64,000 nt of DNA, taken from NCBI GenBank assembly GCA_037501455.1, contig CM074861.1, forward strand, positions 37,774,001-37,838,000. Direction: 5' to 3'. A program made the translations under genes and the position numbers. The DNA is from Lantana camara (lineage: Eukaryota > Streptophyta > Magnoliopsida > Lamiales > Verbenaceae). The notes beneath the pieces are model-generated. The model did no database searches and had not been told where the DNA came from. It saw only the letters and a list, made by a program, of their open reading frames with translations. Shown here piece after piece: positions 1-10,621 of the stretch (position 1 is the stretch's first letter; each line of letters begins with the position of its first letter).

Positions 1-1126
1 ATTCAAAAAAATGCTTGGTAATTATTTAAGAGATGTGGTTATCTTATAACTTAAACATATGCTTGGTAATAATATAAGAATTGTGGAGAAATTATATTCA
101 CTTATTTAAACTTTCTAGAAGACTAAGTTGTCATGAATGATGTCATGTTGAATAAAAATAAATATAAAATGATATAAAATTTATTCAAGAGTCGAGAGGT
201 AAAAACTTGAAGTAGTAAATTAATGAAAGAATGAGTGAAAAAATAAGCTTCGTTATGATTATAAATGTTGAATATTTAGAGTTTTCATTTATAAATTATG
301 AACGTTAAAGATGATGAAAATCATGAGAAAATTATATAAACGAAGCTATGATAAAGTTTAAAGGTTGTAAAAATTATCATAGTTTAGGGAAAAATTCTAG
401 AAACGTTTTAAGTAAAATTTCGAATATTGAATGAAAGCTAATTGTTTAAAATAAAATGACAATTTTTAAAAAGGAAAATATTTATAAAATATGTTGTGAT
501 TGGAATCAAGTTTTGGTAAATGTATGAAAATTCATAAAATAATTCAAGGATCGTTTTGACTATAATATCCAATAGGAAAAATATTTCGGAGAATGTAGGA
601 AAATTCTAGGGCTTTAGGGGTATTTTTGTAATTTCTAACCTAAAATTGTAGGAATGAGTTTTGAAGCATATGAAGGGATTTTAGGTGCTAGAAAGGAATG
701 AATACTAGATTTCTAGGATTCTATGAAAAGAGTTTCGAGGTACAAGCTAAATAGAGGAAAGAATTAAATTTACAAACATTTAATTAAATTATAGCACATA
801 AGAGCAAATAAGTCACATAAAATGCAATGCATGAAGAGAATTAATAGGGATTGAGGTTATAAATGTTTTCTTCTCACTCTTTACTTACCTATTTCTTCTT
901 GGCCCCAAATCAGGGCTGTTACAGGAATTAATTCACGTTCCAATCAAATTCAATTTATGCAATAAATATCAATTTAATATGATTTTCATAAAATCACTTG
1001 AAATAAAATTTTATAAAATTATGTCACATATAAAATTGAAGAAATGAACAAATGATATTAATTTCTAACTCTCAAAACTCACATGTGGCGTTACTTACCT
1101 GAAAAGCCGAAAGCTGGGGCGTTACA
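1..1126 (-). repeat. Ty3/gypsy LTR remnants, AT-rich
   Basis: No gene is visible. Two minus-strand LTR-start-like motifs occur: TGTAACGCCCCAGC beginning at 1126 and TGTAACAGCCCTGA beginning at 923. Both resemble the TGTAAC(N)CCCGAC start of the LTRs at 2730 and 10621. The 1126 motif abuts the truncated gag of the next feature, so an LTR appears to have inserted into, or recombined with, that gag. The remainder is AT-rich with no coding potential that I can support. Confidence 0.5.
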
Positions 1127-1672
1127 ATCATCATCTGTAATGTGAGAGGCATAAGGAGCAACACTCTCAAACTCGAGGATATAGTCTTCAACGGTCCGGT
1201 TTCCCTGTTTGAGGTTCATGAATTCTTGCAATCTTCTCTCCCGTGAGCTTTGAGGGATGTACTTGTCACGAAATTCCCTCACAAAGTTTTCCCAATCAAA
1301 GTCTTCGTTATTCCTTTCCAATCGAGCCCTTGTTCCCTTCAACCAATTTAAAGCTTGTCCCTGAATGTATCGAGCAGTACATGTAGCTTTATCTTGTGAA
1401 GAAGCAGGGCAAGTCTCCCAAATCCCCGTGATTTCGGTTAGCTATTCTTCCGCCTTGATGTCATTACCTCCAAGCCACTTTGGAGGGTTGTCATCCCGGA
1501 ATTCCTTATAAACCGAATTGACAACTCTTCCTTGTCCTTCACCTTGAGGATTTGGTTGTTGTGGATTTCGTTGAAGATAATCGAGAAGAGCCCGAACAAT
1601 ACCTTCTGCAGTAGTGGGAGGGGGGGGGGGGCGGAGGAGCATTCTCGCGATCTCTTCTCCTTGGAGGCATTC
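1127..1672 (-). pseudogene. Ty3/gypsy (Tekay-like) gag, N-terminal fragment
   Basis: Retrotransposon Gag would form the virus-like particle. The start codon is at 1672 and the protein begins MPPRRRDRENAPPPP. After a C-run (12 G on the plus strand, 1620-1631) the frame shifts by one. It then runs through a region with PPKWLGG, an in-frame TAG at about 1441, and a conserved gag core that contains NWLKGTRARLE, FREFRDKYIPQSSRERR and EFMNLKQGNRTVEDY. This is the PF03732-type retrotransposon gag fold. The fragment ends at 1127, where LTR-like sequence starts, so the zinc knuckle, protease and pol are missing. It lies downstream (minus strand) of the PBS at 1869-1881 and belongs to the element whose LTR is 1889-10621. 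It is a clear pseudogene: one frameshift, one stop and a truncation. Confidence 0.85.
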
Positions 1673-1853
1673 TAAAGAAGCACAATATCAAGGGAATATC
1701 GATGCATGGGGTTTAGTGTATTAATACATCTAAAGTGTATTAATTATTCACATGAACATGCACTAAACCCCATGCATCGATATTCCCTTGATATTGTGCT
1801 TCTTTAGAATGCCTCCAAGGAGAAGAGATCGCGAGAATGCTCCTCCGCCCCCC
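1626..1853. repeat. Perfect 93-bp inverted repeat with 42-bp loop at gag start
   Basis: Arms 1626-1718 and 1761-1853 are exact reverse complements by base-by-base reading. The spacer is 1719-1760. The arms contain the gag start codon and its leader, so an antisense copy of the gag start sits between the PBS and the real gag start. Flanking gag carries disabling mutations while the arms match perfectly, which points to a recent event, gene conversion or an assembly artefact. Confidence 0.95.
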
Positions 1854-1868
1854 GATTTTACAACCTGG

Positions 1869-1881
1869 GGTTCTGATACCA
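1869..1881 (-). other. Primer-binding site (initiator tRNA-Met)
   Basis: On the minus strand the motif TGGTATCAGAACC follows the LTR end (...GGTGCTACA, at 1889) after 7 bases. This matches the usual plant PBS complementary to the 3' end of tRNA-iMet. It fixes the orientation of the element as minus and identifies the sequence to the right as its 5' LTR. Confidence 0.85.
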
Positions 1882-1888
1882 CTTTAGA

Positions 1889-2729
1889 TGTAGCACCCCG
1901 AACGTAAGGCGCCACATTCCCAGTACTAGAGCCCGACACGTGTAACGAAATAGAGAATCCGTGCACGCACCAAGCACTAGCGAATGGGTGACAAATGAAA
2001 GACCCTCCTAAGCTAGGCGGTTTAAACCCTCAAACAGAGCGCACATAACATAAACATACAAGAGCGGAAGCATTAACGAAACAGACATAAGCATATTGTG
2101 AAGCCATACAAAACGAGAACAAATTAAATACAAACTTACCTCCACGGCCAAAAGTTTACAATTACATAATTCGAATTACAAAGTATCAAAGTACACAATG
2201 CAGAATATGCTCTAGACCGAATACAGACCTGACCAAAACTACTAAGGACTCAAAAGACAGCAAACCACCTAGCCCGAACCAACAGACGGGAACCTGCAAA
2301 CTAAAAACATAAAGAGGGAGGGGTCAGTTACACTGACTGAGTGAGGGGCTACACACGCACACATATATACATATAAGGAGCACAACACATATCATAGGAG
2401 GGAGTTCATGAACCAGGGCGTGGTTTTTACATTCTAAGATATTTTCACACGTGGTACTAGATAGAGGGATTAAAAGAATTAGGCCGAAGGCCAAAATGAC
2501 CAAATTTTATGTAATTAAGAATCCACTTCTGTTTCATAAACTATTACATATCAAACTAGCTTAACGGAAACAAACACACAAGGCAAACCTTCAAACAAAA
2601 TGGGGAAATGTGCACAGGGATATTATCCATCCTGGATCTCCCTTACCCACATCTCGATGATCATGCACAGGAGTAACACCCGTCCCGAGTCTCCCTTACC
2701 CATAATCACCGAGCCCCAAGCAAACACAA
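1889..2729 (-). mobile_element. 3' part of Tekay-like 5' LTR (interrupted)
   Basis: Read on the minus strand this is the end of an LTR, finishing ...GGTGCTACA at 1889. The rest of the LTR is at 8077-10621, displaced by the solo LTR 2730-8076. Bases 2725-2729 (CACAA) form the left target-site duplication of that insertion. The joined length is about 3.4 kb, close to the ~3.2 kb of the inserted relative once its own insert is removed. It is similar in sequence to the start of the LTR at 43923. Confidence 0.8.
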
Positions 2730-3527
2730 TGTAACGACCCGACTTTTCAGTCGTACAGGTATGGCTTATGTGATAATTACGTGCACGTTTAATTCACTTT
2801 GATTACATCATTATTCATTTTATGTTATATTATTTTAAATTCTTGAATATTGGAAATTATTTGAATTGAATTTATATGAATTCTTGAGCTATATGCACTT
2901 GCGTGACTTGTTTGCTTGTTGTTTCTATATGGAATGAATTCGAAATTTCGTGGAAATTTAATATGTTGGAGATATGCGTGTTATGAATGTGTATATATGC
3001 TCGTTTCATATTTTTGGATTCATTTGCATGAGTTTTGAATTTATATCGATCTTGGAATACAAAACGGGGGCTAACGAGCAATTAGCGCATCTTTAGTTCC
3101 GTATGTGATATCTTGAGCTTGGGAACTCGGATTCGAGTTCCGTCAACTTCGTTGAACTCATATCAAAGATTCAGGTTTAATGAACTTAGCCTCATATTTT
3201 CCTAAAATTATTTAAACCTCCGAAATTCAACCGAAATGTGACTCATCCTCAAAAACTGCTACACTTTACCAAAATTACCATAACTCCAACAAACCTTGAC
3301 CAAATTAACCATGGTTGGAGTCTTTGGAACCCTAGTTCAGCCCACTATCACTCTCCACTCTCTCTCAACCGAACCACACTCCACACAAAGAAGAAAACTC
3401 AGCCAAACTCCTAGAATTGCAGTCCCATTTTTGCCACTTTGCCATTCTTGGAGATTAAGAGCTCAAATGTCTTCCAACCTTCAACCAATTCAAAAGGTGA
3501 TTTTAGGGGTGTAATATACATTCATTA

Positions 3528-5694
3528 TGTTGGGAATGGTGCCCTGAAAATTCAATTTATTGAATTAATAAAACTGAATTTGCAGCAAGTTGTGAGTATT
3601 TCACATATTGATAATTAATGGCGTGTGATGGTATTCTTATATGAAATGTGTTTCATAGGAAAAGACTTTGAATACCGAAATCACGTGTCATTAAAGTTCC
3701 AGTCGGTAAGATAAGAGTATGTTCTTGTCAAGACTATAACGTGGTTATATAAGATGATTAGTCTTTCGTCATAGGGAATAGTGATTCCAATTATAACACG
3801 CTGATGATTTTTAATAGGATTGGAAACATCGAATTGGACCACTGAGATTATTCATTTTATACTTCTATCTAAAATGAATAAAATCTTAGGAAGCATTGTA
3901 CTCTTAATCCTGATAATATTTCGGCTTTAGGCATGTAGTGTTAGTCACTGTAATATACTCGAAGTGAGGTCTCGGTAACGGGTGGCCAAAATACTTTGTA
4001 CGTTCAGTGATAACATGAAATGTGCTAAAGAGTTATATTGATCGAGGAATCTTTGGCCTTGCTGGAAGGTAAGAGATATCCTTGAAATAGATTTGTAAAA
4101 GTTCGAATTAAGACTTTGGCCAAAGCACTTCGCGTGATACGTCACTGAAGTTGTATGTTGAATGTGTTTCACATACAGAGAATTTGAACTTAAGGCGAAT
4201 CAATAAATTTCAAATTAGAGATGAAAAATAAATGATAGTTGTGACAATTTATTTTTCATGGATATCTACACGGATGAGTAAAATGCGAAATTATTCTAGA
4301 TCGAGAAATTCGTGAATAATTTAATTAATTTTAGAGTGCAACAATATTTATTTAGTGGAATTAAATATTGTTAAACGGCAATTAATTATTATCATGGGAT
4401 GATAATAATTTAACCCGTTTGGAGCTAAAATTAATTAGTCCTATAGGTCCCCCTGCAAGCCCCAATTGAAAACCCGAAGAGAAAATATTAAAAGGAGAAA
4501 GAGAAATGAATTTTCAAAGTGTTTGAAAATAGCCAAGGGATTTATTTTAAGAAAATAAATCAAGTTCCAAAGAGTTGGAAATGCCCGGAATTTTATTTTG
4601 GAGAAAATAAAATTTTAAATTAAAAAAAAAATGACATGGAAGGTGCTGACGTGGCAGCTGGCGTGTCACGTCACGTCAGTAGGGTGGGGCCCGCTGGCGC
4701 TGACACAACACCTACGTGGCAAGCCGCGTGTGCGGCTGAGATTGAGCCACGTGGCGTGAAGCAACGGTCCAGATTTGTCTGGACCGGGTAGGTCAAACGG
4801 GTCACGGGTCGGTTCTCGGATAGGGTCGGACAGGGTCCGGTTCCGGGTCGGACTAGATCCGGACACGTGGCTGCTTCAGAAGAGGCCACGTCAGCTGGAA
4901 CCCTAGGCCGCATGTGAAACACACGAGCCACCTTCTGGCGGCGCGTGAGGGCGCGTCCGGTGGGCTACAGGCGCGTGCTCGACGGCGCTAGATTCGTGGC
5001 GACGAGACCTTAAACGTGGTCACCTCGGTTTTCGTATCCAAGTTGGCTACCATTTTGCCCTCGGTTTTTCCCCTATAAATAGGGGCCTTGGGTCCTCATT
5101 TTTCATTCACAAGTTTGGGAGGTGGTTTTGGCTGAGTTTAAGCTTTGAAACCATATCCCTTTTCTCCTAGTTAATTCCGATTTATTTTGGAATTAATTTT
5201 AATTAGGTGTTTGTATAAAATGCCTAATTTCGGGAGAATAAACCCTGAAAAGGGTTTTCTAGTTTAAAGTTTTATTTTGTCTAAGTATTTAGAGAAATAC
5301 TTTCGGAGCCTACACTCCGAGGGTTTCTCTGGGGGTTATTGCAGGGAAGCTCTGCCAGTTTCACAAGGAGATCGGGTATCGGGTTCTGGAGGTGAATTCA
5401 TGAGCTGGAAAAATGTCGTTAGATATCCATGTTTGCAGTACAGTAATATTTTTCAGTTATTTTATTTTAAGCATGTTAAATTATGTGGTCTTAAGTGTTA
5501 ATTGCATGTTAGATATTTATCTGCTTAAGTGATTTAAAATTTATTATCAATTGCATGTATATACTTGAGTAGATCCGGCTAGTCTTCCGCTATTGTATTA
5601 AAATGTTTTAGAAATATTTTAATACTTGTATTATAATAAAAAAATTTAAAATGTGGTCCCGGACCGCTACTGTTCTGGGCCCGCCTCCCAGCAC
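3528..5694 (+). mobile_element. Ty1/copia-type solo LTR (2167 bp)
   Basis: It begins TGTTGGGAATGGTGCCCT and ends CCTCCCAGCA, flanked by a perfect 5-bp TSD CATTA (3523-3527 and 5695-5699). The start is shared with the LTRs at 13118, 40208 and 42286 (TGTTAGGAATAGTGCCCTAG type). A TATA box lies at 5074, and a cluster of ACGT cores lies upstream at about 4640-4870. No internal copia sequence remains. The GC-rich open frames at 4666-4931 lie within the LTR promoter region and are not considered genes. Confidence 0.9.
5074..5082 (+). promoter_or_regulatory. LTR TATA box
   Basis: TATAAATAG sits in a CCCTATAAATAGGGG context about 610 bp before the LTR end. Its position corresponds to TATA motifs in the related LTRs at 14672, 40591 (minus) and about 42687 (minus), so it is the likely core promoter marking the U3/R boundary. 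Confidence 0.7.
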
Positions 5695-6121
5695 ATTAAT
5701 GATCATTTTAAACTATGCATCCCTAATTTTAAGCATGTTTTCATGGAGTTTTGAAGGCATGAGTGAATAGTTAGGTTCAGAACCATTTTCTGGATCTCAT
5801 GAATTCCTTGATGCTTTTGGTTGTTTTATAGCATAAAAGTGATCACCTTAGCTTCCTTATTGCATTTATGAACTTGAATTTTATGGTAGTTGAGGATTTA
5901 ATGTGATGCCATTAATGAGTTTTGAAGAAAATTGGATGAAATGATCTCCTACCTCCTTTGTTCACGTATGGATGACTTTGGTGCATGATTGAGTGTTGTT
6001 TTGAGGTTTTGTTTTTGTATATTTTTCACTCTTTAACACCTGATCATGTTGGTTTATGAATGGTTGGAGCTTTGGTTCGTTTCTCCCCTGTTTTTAGCTC
6101 TGTTTTGCTGCTGCACTTGAA

Positions 6122-6320
6122 GGTCGCGGCCGCGACCGTGAATATAGTAAAAACGGTCGCGGCCGCGACTCACTCTCGCATTTGGCATAACTTCAGGTCG
6201 TGCCCACGACCTGAAATACACATAAATCATGTCGCGCCCACTACCAAAAATTGGCCATGTTTCGACTTATGAAAAATTGCATGAAAATTCATGAAAAAAA
6301 AATAGGTAACGACCGCTACC
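6122..6320. repeat. Short palindrome array (GGTCGCGGCCGCGACC type)
   Basis: GGTCGCGGCCGCGACC at 6122-6137 is a perfect palindrome. A near copy is at 6155-6170, a 24-bp near-perfect palindrome with core GGTCGTGCCCACGACC at 6192-6215, and weaker forms (GGTAACGACCGCTACC) at about 6304-6319. It lies within the solo LTR at the position where the antiparallel LTR carries GGTAACGGGGGTTACC-type palindromes (9254-9391). Confidence 0.85.
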
Positions 6321-8076
6321 ATTTTGTGAGCAAAATGGGTCTCGACCGCTACCCCTGCATAATCAGCATGAATTTTCGAAAATGTCCTTGCATGGTTTTC
6401 TTGGCTCATTTCTGGTATTTACACTTCATTAACATGTCATATAATGTGTTATCTTATGTGTTATGAAGTTTCATGATTTTTCGTGGAATATTTTACGAGT
6501 GATGCTTCAACGTGTCATCATCGTTCTAAGTATGTGCATGCATGGATCTTTGTTATCAATATGAAACCTAAATGAGTACTTTAAACTTCTTTTATGATTC
6601 ATATGCATTGTATACATGTTGAATTATGTGTTATGACTATTATTTAGAAATTATGGGGTGATATGATAAGAATTATGAAAGATATGATCTCGAACGAATG
6701 TGAACGCTTCAAGAATGAATGAAATGAATGATTATGTGCTTTAATGCATCTTCATGACATATCACACCTTTTATGGCACATCATACTGTATCATTGTAAT
6801 GCCGAGCGTCTTAATTGGTAATTTGAGTATCACTTCACTTTCCTTACACAGATTTCGGTCCAGTTGGAGACAAGGCCGGTCAGTGAGGCTCTTGTGCTCT
6901 CCTTTCGCTGTTTTAAGGTGAGTTTCTCTACTATTTAGTTAAATGACCCTATATACTCCCAATGTGTAAAGATTTTGGCCAAGATTATTATATGTATATA
7001 GAGTCATTTTCAAGAGTCAATGATTTCAATGTAAAGCCTTTCTTTTATGAACCCTACCGAATATTTTTGCGAGAAATAAATGAATGAATACACTGAATGG
7101 GGCCCAGGGACTTTAGTGTGAGTGGCTATCCGGTGGAGGCATGGGCCGACGATGATCCCTTACACTAGTTCCAACCAAACCACGGCATAACCAGACCTCG
7201 TTAGGAGTTAGCGAGGAATGGACGCTGAGCGCCATCTGGGGAGTCATGTAACCCCTTTTGGTCAATGAATGGGTGGCGGGGCCTTGCAAACCTGTCCACC
7301 ACCCGGAGGAAGAAGGTGTAAATGATCATGAATGTGCACAAAGAATGTAATGCATGAAAAGAAAGAATGAACGAATGTTTAATGAATCACACAAGGTGTT
7401 AGTTGGAGATAATGCACGCCCACTCGTCGGGCCACAAAAGACCTAATGGAAATTAGTTGTTATAATCCCCTTTGATGATTTCTTTATCTCACCTTCTTGG
7501 GAAATACTTTGAAAACCTAAGTTGGGGATTATAACTTGCATGTGAATGTTTAAATATTGTCTTATATTATAGTTATGCCCTGTTTTATACCCACCAGTCC
7601 CTTTTGGACTGAACCCGTTTGGTTTTCAGTTTGTGCAGGTTTTGGGATTTTCTAGGCGGGAATCCGAGTCTTTGGGATTTGTATTTGAGTCTAGCATCTC
7701 TTTAGTTATAGTACACTCATCTCATTTTGATATTATGACTTGATATTGTATATATATGGAGCGTATATGATAGACTAGGCCGTGATGGCACTTTTGTATA
7801 TTTGCACACTTGTATTATTCATTTTTGGAGCTTGAATGCTCATGGTATATATTATGATCTCTTTTAGCTTCCGCTCTTGCATTGCTCTGTTTTAGTACTT
7901 TTGTTATTGATTGGCTTAAGGGTTAGTCCCGCCTAGCATAGCGTGTGTGTAGTGTCCCCATTCGCCGTGATTTAGCTCGTGTATGGGTTATCTATTTCAT
8001 ATGCGGGTCGGGTCTCGGTGTGGGTTATCTATTTCATATGGGTTATCTACTTGGTACCTTGCGCTCGGGTGCTACA

Positions 8077-10621
8077 CATAAAGTCGGAGTCTTACCAGAA
8101 TCCGAGGCAAAACAAGGTCCAAGACCAAGTACATATCATGCCGGAGGCATATCATAACAGAGTCATATCATAACGGAAGCATATCCTATCCAAAGTCATA
8201 GCATAGGCATAAACATAACATATTCATAATCATATCCCTAGCACAATCATATCTAACATAATCATAATCTTAGCATATTCATACTCCTACCATAATCATA
8301 TCCTTAACATATTCCTAATCATAGCATACCGGATTGTTAACATAATCATATTCCTATTCATATTCATAACATATCGAACTTACATGTTCTAGTACCTAGC
8401 ATATCATATTCTATTGCATATAACATAGTTATATGTATTCATAGCTCACACGTATTTATGTATACATAGGGCTTATAATCACATGCATACATAACGGTCA
8501 CATTTCATTAGAGTTTATCTATAACCTAACCTCACCTTACACCGACGAAACCGGGCAACCGGGGACAAAACCAACGCCTACGGAGCAACCACGTCACCAA
8601 GGGATACTCCTATGATCAAAACAAACATTAAAGACAACCTTAGACTCAAAATGAACATATAAACGCTCGATAAATGCATATGGATGCAAATGATGCGGTG
8701 CAAGTCATAAATGTTCAAACTTAGACACATCAAATCAATTACCACATTATAATATCAATAACACATAAATCAGACGCATAACACATTATATAATAGCATA
8801 CCAAGAGCATACACGAAATTAAAACACATAAGCAAGCAACAAGGGATAACATATGGAGCATATAAGTTCATATCTTGCATATATGCGTCGGAATTCCATA
8901 AATGACATGTAAAATAAACATATAGCATGTTAAGAAATCACATAATATATCACTTTATATCATAACACATTCATATTCAAGTTTAAATCACATAAACCAG
9001 GCAAAAGATGCAAAGAGATATCACACGTATCACTTAAATGCATATCGATTCTAATCACGTTTACGCTTAATAAACAAAGCAATAAAATCAAACAATTAAC
9101 GAAACACATTATATACTAACACATTAACATATTTGGATCATAATTGGGGTGGGAGAAAACAAATAAAATCGAAAACGAAGCGAGAAACAAACAACGAAAC
9201 GAAACCGGACAAACAAAGAACAAAACACACGAACTACTACAAGAAAGGCTAGAGGTAACGGGGGTTACCAACCTTAAGGCCAAAAGGGGTAACCCCTGTT
9301 AAAGGAGGTAGAAGCCTAAAGCTCCAAAAGGCCATGGAGGTAATGCCCGTTACCTCCACAAAGTCTCCACGGGGTAACCCCCATTACCGGGTGCAGTCAT
9401 CTTCATCTTCATCTTCCTCGTGCAGCAACCCTGTTTCTTCGAGCCATGGTAGTTGCAGTAGCAGAAAAACAATCTCAGCAGCTAAGGCAACAAAAAGGCA
9501 AGGAAAATCTAGCAACAACAACATATAAGAACAACCAAACTTGCAACAAACCCACACGCAACAACAAGGAGTGGAAAAGGTGGAAATTCAAATTCATTTC
9601 AAGCTTTCATGGAGTTCAACAATGGTGGTTCGATTTTCAACACATTTTCCATGAAATTCATACATGAACCTGAAATAAGCAAGTCATATTGATCACATAT
9701 TCAGCTCTAAAACAAGAAATGGATCAAAAACATGCAAGAATTCATCAAATAAATCATTTAACCTAACTATTCATGTATGTACACATAGCATACTCAAACC
9801 TTCATGAAAATGAGCAAAATCAGATGCAACAGAAAGGTAAAGGGATGGAGATCACAAAAATGTACTTACCTTTCGAGTTTGACAAAGAACAGAGGTCGAA
9901 CGAGCTCAAAACTCCAAACTTGAATAGTGCCTGCTCATTTTCTCTTTCTCTCCTCTTCTTCTCTCGTTTCTGCCCCTTTTCTTGCTTTTCCTCTTGGTTG
10001 GTTCAAATGACATCTGAGGGAGAGATAGGATATTTAATAGGGTCACATGGGTTCAAAAACTGGTCGATTAGGGTAAGAAACGAGTCGGATATAAGCAAAA
10101 CGGGCGAAGGTGGCGAATCTGTCACACGAGTCAAGGTTCAGGCAACATTAAGAGGTTCAAATGGTCTTAGAAAAATACCAATATAGGTTTTTTGGTTCCT
10201 CTCTTTGTTACAAGTCCGGTGCCACTTTCGGAATTCGAATTCGAATTCCCGAGCTCAAGTTACACCTTCTGGAACCCAAGATGCGCTAAAATGAGTTAGG
10301 CCCTCGAGTCCCTAACAAATAAAACGGCTTTAAAAACCGTAACAAACAAACTCTAAAACAAGAAACGAGGATGTAAACACGTTCATAAATCACATAATTC
10401 ATACGCAGCAAGTTGTCACAGAAATCGGAGTTGAAAACGAGGTTAAACGAATTAAAAACGAGTTGAAAAGGTCCGAAAACGTTTAAAAACTTAAACATGT
10501 GGCATATTATTATTATTCAAATATTCAAATAATTCATATAATTACATAGTTAATTAAATAAATGGGCACCTAGCACATTTGTGACGTCCTACCTGGAAGG
10601 CAGAAGAGTCGGGATGTTACA
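8077..10621 (-). mobile_element. 5' part of Tekay-like 5' LTR (interrupted)
   Basis: The minus-strand LTR start TGTAACATCCCGACTC is at 10621. The segment continues leftwards to the insertion point of the solo LTR 2730-8076 and resumes at 2729-1889. A TATA-like CTATTAAATA (minus) lies near 10030-10040. The region holds a palindrome array (9254-9391) and AT-rich CATA-rich stretches (8130-8480), and no gene. Open frames such as 9773-10186 cross non-coding LTR sequence. Confidence 0.8.
9254..9391. repeat. Short palindrome array (GGTAACGGGGGTTACC type)
   Basis: Palindromes occur at 9254-9269 (GGTAACGGGGGTTACC), about 9285-9302, 9335-9358 (core GGTAATGCCCGTTACC, with a complementary TGGA/TCCA extension) and 9370-9391 (core GGTAACCCCCATTACC). 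The outer bases differ between copies but stay complementary within most copies. Confidence 0.85.

Larger units (their letters stand above)
2730..8076 (+). mobile_element. Tekay-like Ty3/gypsy solo LTR
   Basis: It starts TGTAACGACCCGACTTTT and ends GGGTGCTACA, with TSD CACAA (2725-2729) and CATAA (8077-8081), one mismatch. No PBS, coding region or second LTR accompanies it, so it is a solo LTR left by LTR-LTR recombination. It inserted into an antiparallel LTR of the same family: shared blocks include the TGTAAC(N)CCCGAC start, a stretch near 3090-3150 matching the complement of about 10200-10280, and 5762-5880 matching the complement of about 9640-9780. A copia solo LTR at 3528-5694 interrupts it. 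Net length is about 3.2 kb. The short open frames inside are not genes. Confidence 0.88.

Noticed and set aside
1620..1631. Homopolymer frameshift taken as proof of gag decay
   Set aside because: A 12-base G-run is prone to sequencing error, so I rely on the separate TAG and the truncation instead.
1869..1881. tRNA gene
   Set aside because: Only the short tRNA-complementary PBS is present; no cloverleaf or tRNA body is visible here or at 19827.
4666..4931. Two overlapping GC-rich minus-strand frames
   Set aside because: They lie in the promoter part of a non-coding copia LTR and show no protein features.
9773..10186. 137-codon plus-strand frame
   Set aside because: It crosses non-coding sequence of the minus-strand Tekay-like LTR; no recognisable domain.
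2730..10621. Complete retrotransposon bounded by two LTRs facing each other
   Set aside because: The two LTR starts are in opposite orientation, and TSDs show a solo LTR inserted within an antiparallel LTR, not a paired element.
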